A stretch of 64,000 nt of DNA from Bacteroides mediterraneensis. Its GTDB lineage: Bacteria; Bacteroidota; Bacteroidia; Bacteroidales; Bacteroidaceae. The stretch spans positions 2,914,001-2,978,000 of the forward strand of contig NZ_DAJPEN010000001.1 in the NCBI RefSeq assembly GCF_025993685.1. Direction: 5' to 3'. Position 1 is the stretch's first letter; every line of letters begins with the position of its first letter. Both the position numbers and the translations under genes were made by a program. Under the pieces are notes generated by a model. The model was given only the letters and a program-made list of their open reading frames with translations. It was not told the origin of the DNA and did no database searches. Of the stretch, positions 32,682-40,431 are shown piece by piece.

Positions 32682-34304
32682 ATGAAAAATATCATCAGAT
32701 TATTTTCCGCATGCCTGCTCACTTCAGCCTTGGTTGGCAGTACGGCATGCACCAGCTTATTGGATGAAAGCTACGGACAGGTGATGTCCAACAAATACTC
32801 TCCAAAGACAGAAGAAGAAGTCAGCTATCTGGTAAACGCAGCCTATATCCCCTGGAGAGAAACCCTGCTGCAATGGAACGGTGTGGTGCGCTCACAGGAA
32901 CTTTGTGCCGACCAGGACGTGATTCCGGCCCGCGACGGTACAGGATGGGTGGACGGATACATCTACAAACGCTGGCACCAGCATACCTGGACTACGGAAG
33001 ACGACGGCGTACTGCAAGGATGGGAACGTACCTACAACGGAGTGAACACGTGCAACCGTATCCTTTCGCAGATAGAAGAAGGTACCATCAATGTGGAAGG
33101 CGACACCAAAGCCGCGCTGGTAGCCGAACTGAAAGTGCTGCGTGCCTCCTACTATTACATCCTTATCGACCTCTATGGAAATGTACCTCTGGTAACCGAC
33201 TTCAAGGATGAATCACTCCCTAAACAGTCTACCCGCAGAGAAGTGTTCGATTTCATCGTGAAAGAAATCAAAGACAACATCGACCTGCTTTCCGAAACTC
33301 CAAGAGGATATTACTACGGACGTTTCAACAAATGGGCAGCCCACACCCTGCTGGCCAAGATGTACCTGAATGCGGAAATCTGGGCAGGTGAAGCCCACTG
33401 GCAAGACTGCATTGACGAGTGTCAGGCCGTCATCGATTTTGCCACCTCCACCAATGAATACGGGCTGGAAGAAAAACAGAAAAACGTATTCATCACCCAG
33501 AACGAAAATTCCAAGGAAATCATCTTCGCCCTTCCTTTCGATGAAATCTACGTGACGGGATGGAATGATTTCGACTTCCACATGTACACACTGGCCGCCG
33601 AAAACCAAGATACCTATCAGTTCACCGAAAGACCGTGGGGAGGCGTATGCGCCATCCCTCAGTTCATCGACTCTTTCGACCCGGACGACCTGCGCTTAAA
33701 AGAGAATTATATCCAGGGGCCTCAGCTCACAGCTTCCGGCGAACCGTTGCAGCGCAGTGACGGCAAAGGACAGCTCATCTACATTAACGAGGTGCCTTCC
33801 ATTGAAAGTTCCGATTCCGGACACGGTTACCGCTGGGGTAAATTTGAATATGCCAAAGGCATTACCAACCGCCTGAGCAACGACTGGCCGCTGTTCCGTT
33901 ATGCCGATGTGCTGATGATGAAAGCAGAAGCCCTGATGCGTTCCGGACAGCCCGGAGCCGGTGCACTAGTGACAGAAGTGCGTAAACGGGCCTTCGAAGA
34001 CCCCAGCAAAGCCATCGTTACCGATGCCCAGCTGGAAGGTGGAAGCTGCTATGACTACGGACGCCGGGATACCAACATGGAAACCCACGAAGGCGGGGCA
34101 GACATCAAATACGGTCGTTTTCTGGATGAACTGGGATGGGAATTCTGTCAGGAAGGCAGACGCCGTCAGGACATGATCCGTTTCGGAGTATTCACCACGA
34201 AATCCTGGTTCTCACACGACAAGAGCAATCCGAACAGAAACCTCTTCCCGATTCCGAACAAAGCTATGCTGACCAACAGCAACCTGGTTCAGAATCCGCA
34301 ATAA
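32682..34304 (+). CDS. SusD/RagB-family surface glycan-binding lipoprotein
   Basis: 540 residues; lipobox STAC, Cys23, then TSLLDESYGQ. The family landmarks are present: YLVNAAYIPWRE near the N-terminus, a TPR-like helical region (VLRASYYYILIDLYGNVPLVTDF), RYADVLMMKAEALMRSG and the C-terminal FCQEGRRRQDMIRFG...NLFPIPNKAMLTNSNLVQNP. It forms the lid of the SusC pore and captures the target glycan. It is last in the locus. No extra surface glycan-binding protein or endo-acting enzyme follows, so the target may be small or released by other enzymes. Confidence 0.97.
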   Translation: MKNIIRLFSACLLTSALVGSTACTSLLDESYGQVMSNKYSPKTEEEVSYLVNAAYIPWRETLLQWNGVVRSQELCADQDVIPARDGTGWVDGYIYKRWHQHTWTTEDDGVLQGWERTYNGVNTCNRILSQIEEGTINVEGDTKAALVAELKVLRASYYYILIDLYGNVPLVTDFKDESLPKQSTRREVFDFIVKEIKDNIDLLSETPRGYYYGRFNKWAAHTLLAKMYLNAEIWAGEAHWQDCIDECQAVIDFATSTNEYGLEEKQKNVFITQNENSKEIIFALPFDEIYVTGWNDFDFHMYTLAAENQDTYQFTERPWGGVCAIPQFIDSFDPDDLRLKENYIQGPQLTASGEPLQRSDGKGQLIYINEVPSIESSDSGHGYRWGKFEYAKGITNRLSNDWPLFRYADVLMMKAEALMRSGQPGAGALVTEVRKRAFEDPSKAIVTDAQLEGGSCYDYGRRDTNMETHEGGADIKYGRFLDELGWEFCQEGRRRQDMIRFGVFTTKSWFSHDKSNPNRNLFPIPNKAMLTNSNLVQNPQ

Positions 34305-34353
34305 GCAATACATCTATTCGGGAAAAAGATAGCCGTCAGGCTGTAAAATAAAG

Positions 34354-34390
34354 AAAGGAGCTGCATCCCCCAGGGCGACGCAGCTCCTTT
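34354..34390. terminator. Bidirectional terminator between SusD gene and ABC exporter gene
   Basis: Arms AAAGGAGCTGC (34354-34364) and GCAGCTCCTTT (34380-34390), perfect over 11 bp. On the minus strand the hairpin is followed by TTTCTTTATTTT, a good tail for the polysaccharide locus. The plus-strand tail is short. Confidence 0.75.
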
Positions 34391-34412
34391 GCTGTCAAAT
34401 CATAGTCAAATC

Positions 34413-36047
34413 TTATGGTTTCTTCATCCAGACCACCGACGTACACAACTGCGCGATGGCTTCGCGGTGACTGATCAGAATCAATGTCTTTCCATGCAGC
34501 TGGCCCGACAGACGCTGCAACAGCAGCTGCTCCGTCTCGCTGTCCAGCGAAGAAGTCGGCTCATCCAACAGGAGGATGCTTCCCGGACGCAGCAGCCCCC
34601 GGGCAATGGCAATCCGCTGGGCCTGACCTTCACTCAGTCCCGTGCCCCGCTCCCCACACACCGTATCCAGTCCGTCGGACAAGGCAAACACAAAATCGGC
34701 CACCGCCAGATGAAGTGCCTGCCTCATCTCTTCCTCCGTCGTATCGGGATTTCCCATCCGCAGGTTCTCCCGGATGGTACCGCTCACCAGCGTGTTGCCC
34801 TGCGGCACATACGACAGGTTGCAGCGTGTCTGCGGCGAAGCCACTACCTCCCGGTTGCCGTGATAGAAGACCACCCTTCCCTTGTCTGGCTCCAGCAAGG
34901 CCAACACCAGACGAAGCAGCGTGCTCTTTCCCACTCCGGTCTCTCCCACGATGGCCGTCAGGCTTCCCGGCGGGAAATCGTGCGAGAAATCCGTCAGTAC
35001 CTGCCGGCTGCCCCCCGGATAGGTATAACACACCTGCTCCATGCGGACACCGACCTCTCCTTCCAGGCGTACCGGCGTTCCCTGCCGTTCCTGCGGCAGT
35101 TCCTCCAGCTCCACCAGCCGTTCCGTCGAAGTGAAAATCCGGATAAAAGCCGGAATCTGTCGGCTCAGGTCCACCATCGGGCGCTGAATCTGCGCCACCA
35201 GCTGCAAGAACGCCGCCATCATGCCAAAAGTCACCGTCCCTTGCTGCAGGCCGAACACCCCCCACAGGAAGGCCACGGCATACCCCGTCATGAAACCTAC
35301 CTGTACCATAGAGCGGGAAAACACCGAAAAATCCGTGCGCTCCTTCACCTTTCCCCACAGTTCCTCCTGCACCATTCCCAGTTTGCGGACTGCCTGAGCC
35401 GTATATTCCAGCGTACGAATCAGAACCCGATGCTGCAAGTTCTCCTGCAAATGACTCTGTATCCGGCTGTCTGTACTGCGAATCTCACGCGACAACCGGC
35501 GCATCTTCCGCACATAACTCTTGCTGAACAGCAGAGCCACCGGCATGATGCAGACCAACACCCCCGTCAGGCGGATATCCAGACGGGAAAGAAAGAACAA
35601 GGCCCCGCACAGCTGGAAAAACGTGATAAAGACCGAAGGAATCGTAGAGCACAACGCCCCTGTCACGGTCTGTACATCCTCTTCCAAGCGGTTCAGCATG
35701 TCGCCGGAGTGCAGTTTCTCCCGCCCCGACCAGCAGCTTTCCATCAGATGCACAAACAGCCGCCGGTGCAGCTCGTTCTGCAACGCCGTTTCCGTACGGC
35801 TGACCAGGCAGCTTCTGAACGCCGAAAAAGCCAACTGCGCCAGCAGACACCCTATCATCCACGCGATATAAATGCCTAGCGCATCGGCCGACACGCCCGT
35901 GGCAATGTCAATCAGGTGCTTGCAGACATACACAAAAAACAGAGAAATACCGACATACAGCACCCCCATCCCTGCATACACGACAATGGGAATCCGGAAA
36001 CCACAGGAGGTTTTCCACAACCATCTCACACAATAACTTATCCTCAT
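34413..36047 (-). CDS. ABC exporter, fused permease and ATPase, without peptidase domain
   Basis: 544 residues. The start is ATG 36047, which overlaps the previous stop as ATGA; the frame extends to 36107 but only inside that gene. The N-terminal half carries about six membrane helices (PIVVYAGMGVLYVGISLFFVYV, IAWMIGCLLAQLAFSAF, and others). The C-terminal ATPase has Walker A GETGVGKST, a signature LSEGQAQR (altered from LSGGQ), Walker B ILLLDEPTSSLD and the H-loop ILISHRE. It resembles type-1 peptide/lipid exporters but lacks the C39 peptidase domain of bacteriocin exporters. The overlap with the S26-like peptidase gene suggests the two act together. It is the last gene of the surface locus. 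Confidence 0.88.
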   Translation of the reverse strand: MRISYCVRWLWKTSCGFRIPIVVYAGMGVLYVGISLFFVYVCKHLIDIATGVSADALGIYIAWMIGCLLAQLAFSAFRSCLVSRTETALQNELHRRLFVHLMESCWSGREKLHSGDMLNRLEEDVQTVTGALCSTIPSVFITFFQLCGALFFLSRLDIRLTGVLVCIMPVALLFSKSYVRKMRRLSREIRSTDSRIQSHLQENLQHRVLIRTLEYTAQAVRKLGMVQEELWGKVKERTDFSVFSRSMVQVGFMTGYAVAFLWGVFGLQQGTVTFGMMAAFLQLVAQIQRPMVDLSRQIPAFIRIFTSTERLVELEELPQERQGTPVRLEGEVGVRMEQVCYTYPGGSRQVLTDFSHDFPPGSLTAIVGETGVGKSTLLRLVLALLEPDKGRVVFYHGNREVVASPQTRCNLSYVPQGNTLVSGTIRENLRMGNPDTTEEEMRQALHLAVADFVFALSDGLDTVCGERGTGLSEGQAQRIAIARGLLRPGSILLLDEPTSSLDSETEQLLLQRLSGQLHGKTLILISHREAIAQLCTSVVWMKKP

Positions 36048-36493
36048 ATCCTCCACCTTCTGCACAGATACAGCAACACCCGGCGCAACGGAAGCAGCTT
36101 CCGCCACACCCGTGCCCTGAAAAGTTCTTTTCGCGAAGTACAGTCCACAAACCGCCCGTCGCGTATGATTTTGACGGCCACGCCCACCACCTCATTCCGG
36201 CGGCAACGCTCCGTGGCATACAGATTTCCGTCGCCCATCAGCACCATCGCCTCCTTTTCCAGCCGGTAGACCCGGTGCAACACATAGCTTCCGTTCTGCA
36301 ACCGTACCAGTACGATACTGCCCACGGCAATATCCTTCCTTCCCTGCAACACCACACTGTCACGCTCGTCCCAGATGAACGGGAACATGCTGTTTCCCTT
36401 CGCCCGCATCGTCACGGAATGCCCGTTCTGCAACATCCGGCCTATCTCTTCAAAAAACTGCGCATTATTCAGCCACAACTTCTCCGTCTGCAT
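36044..36493 (-). CDS. S24/S26 signal-peptidase-like protein (Ser/His type), no membrane anchor
   Basis: 149 residues from ATG 36493, preceded by AGGAAGAG. A longer frame to 36535 would place the start inside a terminator hairpin. The candidate nucleophile is Ser35 in GNSMFPFIW. In place of a Lys base there is LHRV with His73 and then MGDGN at 86-90, as in SipW/ER-type signal peptidases. SipW proteins have an N-terminal membrane helix; this protein has none, only a basic C-terminal tail (RKLLPLRRVLLYLCRRWRI) that could bind membrane or the exporter. Processing of a substrate carried by the overlapping ABC exporter is an inference from context. Loss of protease activity is also possible. Confidence 0.75.
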   Translation of the reverse strand: MQTEKLWLNNAQFFEEIGRMLQNGHSVTMRAKGNSMFPFIWDERDSVVLQGRKDIAVGSIVLVRLQNGSYVLHRVYRLEKEAMVLMGDGNLYATERCRRNEVVGVAVKIIRDGRFVDCTSRKELFRARVWRKLLPLRRVLLYLCRRWRI

Positions 36494-36506
36494 CTCTTCC
36501 TGACAC

Positions 36507-36548
36507 AAAAAATCCCCTTCCCGGCCATATTCCAAAGCCAGAAAGGGG
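36507..36548 (-). terminator. Terminator after the OmpA gene
   Basis: On the minus strand the arm at 36548-36537 (CCCCTTTCTGGC) pairs with 36526-36514 (GGCCGGGAAGGGG, with G-U and small mismatches), followed directly by TTTTTT (36512-36507). It would limit transcription into the peptidase and ABC genes. Confidence 0.65.
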
Positions 36549-36558
36549 AGACAAAAAA

Positions 36559-37752
36559 TTACTTACTACGTGTAATTACCACACGGCTCAAGCTAGGATT
36601 GTCATAGAACATATTGTCTACCCCACCCTTATATTCCACTTTAAGCTGTGATTTGGAAACGCCGAATTCATTGACCAGACAGTCACAAACGGCTTCCGCA
36701 CGTTCCTTGCTCAGACGCTCGTTCGTCTTCTGGCTGCCTGTACCTTTATCCGCATACCCCGTGATGGTGTACACCGTGTTGGAACCACCAGCCTTGATGG
36801 CCTCAGCCAACAGCTGCAGGTTGGCACGTGCTTCTTTCGACAGAGTGGTCTTGCCAATCGGGAACACTATCAGGTTGGCCGCAATCACCTTGTTGATGAC
36901 TTCCTGTTTCTGCTGGCCTTCTGCCGTAGACAAAGCCTCTTTCAGACGGGCCACTTCCTGGTTCATCTCGTTCAGGCGGTCGCGCATCGCATTGGCCTCG
37001 GTCTGGTCATAGCGGGTCACCGTCTTGCTGCGGTCCCATCCGCGACGTTTGAACTTATAGGTCAGGCCGACGGTAGCCGAGAACAGACCGTCGAACTTGG
37101 ATTCGCCGATTTCGCCGTCGATGGCATCATCCACCATGGAAGCCCGCAAGTCGATGTTGGCATCCAAGGCATCACACAAGCGGAAGGAATTCAACCAACC
37201 GGCACTCATCGTAATATCACCGGCTGTAGGAGCCTCCCACGTACGCATGTAGCCTACACCTGCATAAAAACTGCTGTTCCAGATACGGTTTTCACGATAA
37301 CCGCAGAACAGGTTGGAAAGGTTGAACAACACATCGGCACGGAGGTTGTAATATTTGAACTTGGAATAATCCATACCGCTTCCCCAGCCGGGCACCTGCT
37401 CGCCGGTAGAGTGGGCTGCTCCCCAACGGGTAGCCCCCTTCAAGGAAAGACCGTTGTACATCAAGCGGACACCGATGCCCGGAGTGAACCATTTACCTAC
37501 AGCGATGTCCAGCGCAGGCGAAATACGTTTGCCGAACCCAATCTGCTTGTCATGGTCACCGAACATCACCTGCGGTCCCGCACCTACAGTGAGGAACCAG
37601 TTGTCCCAGAAGTGGTTGGTTTCCACTTTATATTTGTCGTCGGTGTATTCCACTTTTTCCGTGATACCACCGTTTTGTGCTGTCTGCTCCGACTGAGCCA
37701 AAGCAGGACTTGCAGCCGCCAACGCGAGGGCTGCAAAAAGTGTTTTCTTCAT
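36559..37752 (-). CDS. OmpA-family outer-membrane protein
   Basis: 397 residues from ATG 37752 (ATG 37755 is adjacent and equally possible), with a signal peptide ending PALA-QSE. Residues about 45-240 form a beta-barrel region (NWFLTVGAGPQVMFGDHDKQ, RISPALDIAVGKWFTPGIGVRLMYNG, SSFYAGVGYMRTW). A short coiled coil follows (about 250-285, RDRLNEMNQEVARLKEAL). The C-terminal peptidoglycan-binding OmpA domain has ITGYADKGTGSQKTNERLSKERAEAV. Of a size common in Bacteroides, where it links outer membrane and cell wall. Its position inside the locus suggests a scaffold for the surface components encoded upstream. Confidence 0.9.
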   Translation of the reverse strand: MKKTLFAALALAAASPALAQSEQTAQNGGITEKVEYTDDKYKVETNHFWDNWFLTVGAGPQVMFGDHDKQIGFGKRISPALDIAVGKWFTPGIGVRLMYNGLSLKGATRWGAAHSTGEQVPGWGSGMDYSKFKYYNLRADVLFNLSNLFCGYRENRIWNSSFYAGVGYMRTWEAPTAGDITMSAGWLNSFRLCDALDANIDLRASMVDDAIDGEIGESKFDGLFSATVGLTYKFKRRGWDRSKTVTRYDQTEANAMRDRLNEMNQEVARLKEALSTAEGQQKQEVINKVIAANLIVFPIGKTTLSKEARANLQLLAEAIKAGGSNTVYTITGYADKGTGSQKTNERLSKERAEAVCDCLVNEFGVSKSQLKVEYKGGVDNMFYDNPSLSRVVITRSK

Positions 37753-37787
37753 CATAACATTATGTATTAGTTAATGTATTTTTTAGT

Positions 37788-40361
37788 TTATTCCGCATCC
37801 GTCACGAAACTTCCGCTGGTGATGCTGGTATTCATCCAATTCAAACGAGTAAGATAGGTCTGTTTCATCAGTTCCATCGCATCTTCAAAAGACAAGTCAT
37901 CATCTCCGTTGAATGCCACCCATGTCGTCATCCAATTGGCATTAGCCTTTACTTCCATCATAGACCATATAGTCGTGTTGTACTTATCTGAAGTCCGGTT
38001 TTGAACAGCCAACTTGTCAATGGTGGATGTCACTTCCAGCAAAGCCGGATAAATGACCTGCCAACGTTGCTGCACCTGCTGACGGAACGAAGCATCCTTG
38101 AACAACAACGGATACCACATATAGGGCTGATCATTTTCATAATTACCCCAAGAGCTTAGCTTTGATGCGCCATACAGCCATTCATCGAGTTTTCTGCAAG
38201 AACGTGTATTGCCATATTGCTTTCTCAATGCTTCCACACGATCGTAATCCACAAAGGTCTGCCAGTCGAAATCCCATACCGGACCGGCTGTCAACTTGCC
38301 TTCGCCGTCAATATACATATACACACTCTTCGGATGTCTGTACTCGTCATTGAGCACCAACTCCTGCACAAAGAAATAATCAATGACAGAACTAATATCC
38401 AAGTCTTTGTAAGCTTCGGTGTAATTGCCGCTTTCCAGATTGGCCTCAATGCCTTCCACCTTCTCTTTCACATAATTGTAATAGATAGAACTTGGAGGAA
38501 CCTCATCCTTAAACATACACGGCAATCCTCTGTCGGTACGGAAATTGTTTGCCTCGTCCATTGCGTCGTCAAATTCGAGCAGGTACCCGCATTCTCCCAC
38601 CGAAGGATTTGCGTTACCTCCATCTACCACATCCTCATAACAATCCTGAATATCCACACGGTCACCATCAATCTTAATCTGCTCACACAAATAATAATTG
38701 CCCACATGACGACCGTTGATGACCAGTTCCACACTGGTTCCACGAGGATTCCAGCCTAAGCCGTCGGCAGCCGCATCGGCTGTACGATGGGCAATATCGA
38801 AAGTCACCGCATTACGCAGCATGGTACGGTCCATCCAGTTGGCCAACAAAACCCAACGTTTGTGTTCCGGCATACCCAAGACTTCACATTTTTTGTCCAG
38901 CTTCACCGCAAACGGCAGTTTCGGGAACTCCTGACTGGTATTTCCACGCAAGCGGAAACCACATGCCCGAGGAGCTACATTCTCCGTACCGTCGGCATTG
39001 TACACGGAAAATACATCGGTATCTACCCAGTCTGATTCCTTGGAACGAACATTCAATCCGGCTTCAGGCCAGCTTACGCTACCATCCCCGCTTTGGGTCA
39101 GTACCACCACAGGCAAACCCGTATTGGTCACTGTCACTGTATAATCCTGGCTATCTGTCCCGTCGGATACGGTATAAGTTACCAGCTTGCTGAAATCCTG
39201 CTCAGTCACTCCACTTGTTTGCACCTCCCCATCGACGGTCACGATAACGCCTTCGGCCACCTCAAAGGTAGGCTTCAACTTAAAATCGTACAGATAAGGG
39301 ATGCAACCGGAAATCACATCACCGTCCACATTCAGCGTTTCACCGGAACTTTCTTCCGGACGGGTCGAACCGTTACTGAAGACCAGTTTCTTATCCAGAA
39401 TCTTACCCTTATTATTCCCTACTTCAAAAGAGAAGGAAGCTATGACCGGACGGTTGGTCACCTCCATGTCATTCTTAAAGTTCTCCAAAGAAAGCGGGAA
39501 CGTATAGCAGGTATTGACCGCAAAGTCAACCAACGCCTCACGGGTAAACTCGGCCTTGAACTTCTGAGTCAGAATGGTAATCTTGATTGCATCACCCTTA
39601 TGGATGTTCGGCGCACAAGTGATATAACCGGTATAAGACTTTCCGTCAGTAAGAGCGGGTTTGTCACTCCACACCATCGTCAGTTCATTGGCTCCTGTCG
39701 CGTTGCCGGTCCAGGTCACGCCTTTAGTGGTGGCATCGAAAGTGAACTCACCACCCAACCGACGTTCCTCGGGCAAGGTCAGCACAATCTGTTCCAATTG
39801 GTCACCTTCCAAAGCCGTGCCGGTGGCATCGATGTCGAACTTCAAGAGTGAGAACAGATGTTCGAACTCAAATTCGTACGTGCCATCGGAACCTTGAAAG
39901 GTAGGCGTACCCACTTTGTAATCACCTTCCAGCTTACCAGTCGTCATGTCGAACGTCTGCGTCAGTTTCAAGTTTCCTTTCAAAGCTGTCACATCGCCCG
40001 AATTATTATCTACGCTATAAGGATAATAAGCCACAGTAGGTATCTCTCCCCCGGCCATTGTGCCGGTGAACTGTGCTTCCGCCACATTCGTGGTGTTTGT
40101 AGACTGAAACAAGGCATTCTTTGTACCGTTCGAACCGAACACACCGATAGCATCTTTCGGCAACCACAGAATACCGACCTCGTCCGCAGGCGAATTCGGG
40201 TCGACACAAGTACGTGTCGACATTCCTCCGCTCATCCGGGCCAGAATGGTGACATTGCCTTGGGAAGTGACCTGTTCAAAAGCCTCTTCCTGACAGGCTG
40301 TCAAAGCTCCCACACAACAAACAGCAATACTATAAAACTTCAGTCTGTGCTTCATCGACAT
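37788..40361 (-). CDS. Surface lipoprotein: fimbrillin-like N-terminus fused to a CotH-kinase domain
   Basis: 857 residues; lipobox LTAC, Cys23, then QEEAF. Residues about 35-300 follow the fimbrillin/Mfa-like pattern (ILARMSGGMSTRT, WLPKDAIGVFGSNG, FTGTMAGGEIPTVAYYPYS, FEFEHLFSLLKFDI). A small beta domain follows (about 310-415, YTVSDGTDSQDYTVTVTN). The C-terminal half is CotH-like: FRLRGNTSQEFPKLPFAVKLDKK, VLGMPEHKRWVLLANWMDRTMLRN, GNYYLCEQIKIDGDRVDI, and the active-site-like GPVWDFDW. CotH proteins are atypical kinases that phosphorylate spore-coat proteins in Bacillus. A surface-located kinase would need nucleotide outside the cell, so activity is uncertain. ATG 40355 is an alternative start. 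Confidence 0.85.
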   Translation of the reverse strand: MSMKHRLKFYSIAVCCVGALTACQEEAFEQVTSQGNVTILARMSGGMSTRTCVDPNSPADEVGILWLPKDAIGVFGSNGTKNALFQSTNTTNVAEAQFTGTMAGGEIPTVAYYPYSVDNNSGDVTALKGNLKLTQTFDMTTGKLEGDYKVGTPTFQGSDGTYEFEFEHLFSLLKFDIDATGTALEGDQLEQIVLTLPEERRLGGEFTFDATTKGVTWTGNATGANELTMVWSDKPALTDGKSYTGYITCAPNIHKGDAIKITILTQKFKAEFTREALVDFAVNTCYTFPLSLENFKNDMEVTNRPVIASFSFEVGNNKGKILDKKLVFSNGSTRPEESSGETLNVDGDVISGCIPYLYDFKLKPTFEVAEGVIVTVDGEVQTSGVTEQDFSKLVTYTVSDGTDSQDYTVTVTNTGLPVVVLTQSGDGSVSWPEAGLNVRSKESDWVDTDVFSVYNADGTENVAPRACGFRLRGNTSQEFPKLPFAVKLDKKCEVLGMPEHKRWVLLANWMDRTMLRNAVTFDIAHRTADAAADGLGWNPRGTSVELVINGRHVGNYYLCEQIKIDGDRVDIQDCYEDVVDGGNANPSVGECGYLLEFDDAMDEANNFRTDRGLPCMFKDEVPPSSIYYNYVKEKVEGIEANLESGNYTEAYKDLDISSVIDYFFVQELVLNDEYRHPKSVYMYIDGEGKLTAGPVWDFDWQTFVDYDRVEALRKQYGNTRSCRKLDEWLYGASKLSSWGNYENDQPYMWYPLLFKDASFRQQVQQRWQVIYPALLEVTSTIDKLAVQNRTSDKYNTTIWSMMEVKANANWMTTWVAFNGDDDLSFEDAMELMKQTYLTRLNWMNTSITSGSFVTDAE

Positions 40362-40377
40362 TAAGATTTTAAATAAT

Positions 40378-40427
40378 CAAAGGTCATGCCCTACCACTCC
40401 TTGACAGGCACAGAGCATGACGCTTTG
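40378..40427 (-). other. Intercistronic hairpin between the two fimbrillin-fusion genes
   Basis: CAAAGGTCATGC (40378-40389) pairs with GCATGACGCTTTG (40415-40427) with one bulge. On the minus strand it is followed by an AT-rich stretch (ATTATTTAAAATC). It may be an attenuator or an mRNA end protector. Confidence 0.5.
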
Positions 40428-40431
40428 AGTT

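Noticed and set aside
34389..35879. A 496-codon plus-strand open frame
   Set aside because: Antisense shadow of the ABC exporter, caused by GC-rich codon use; Pro/His/Gln-rich translation without domains.
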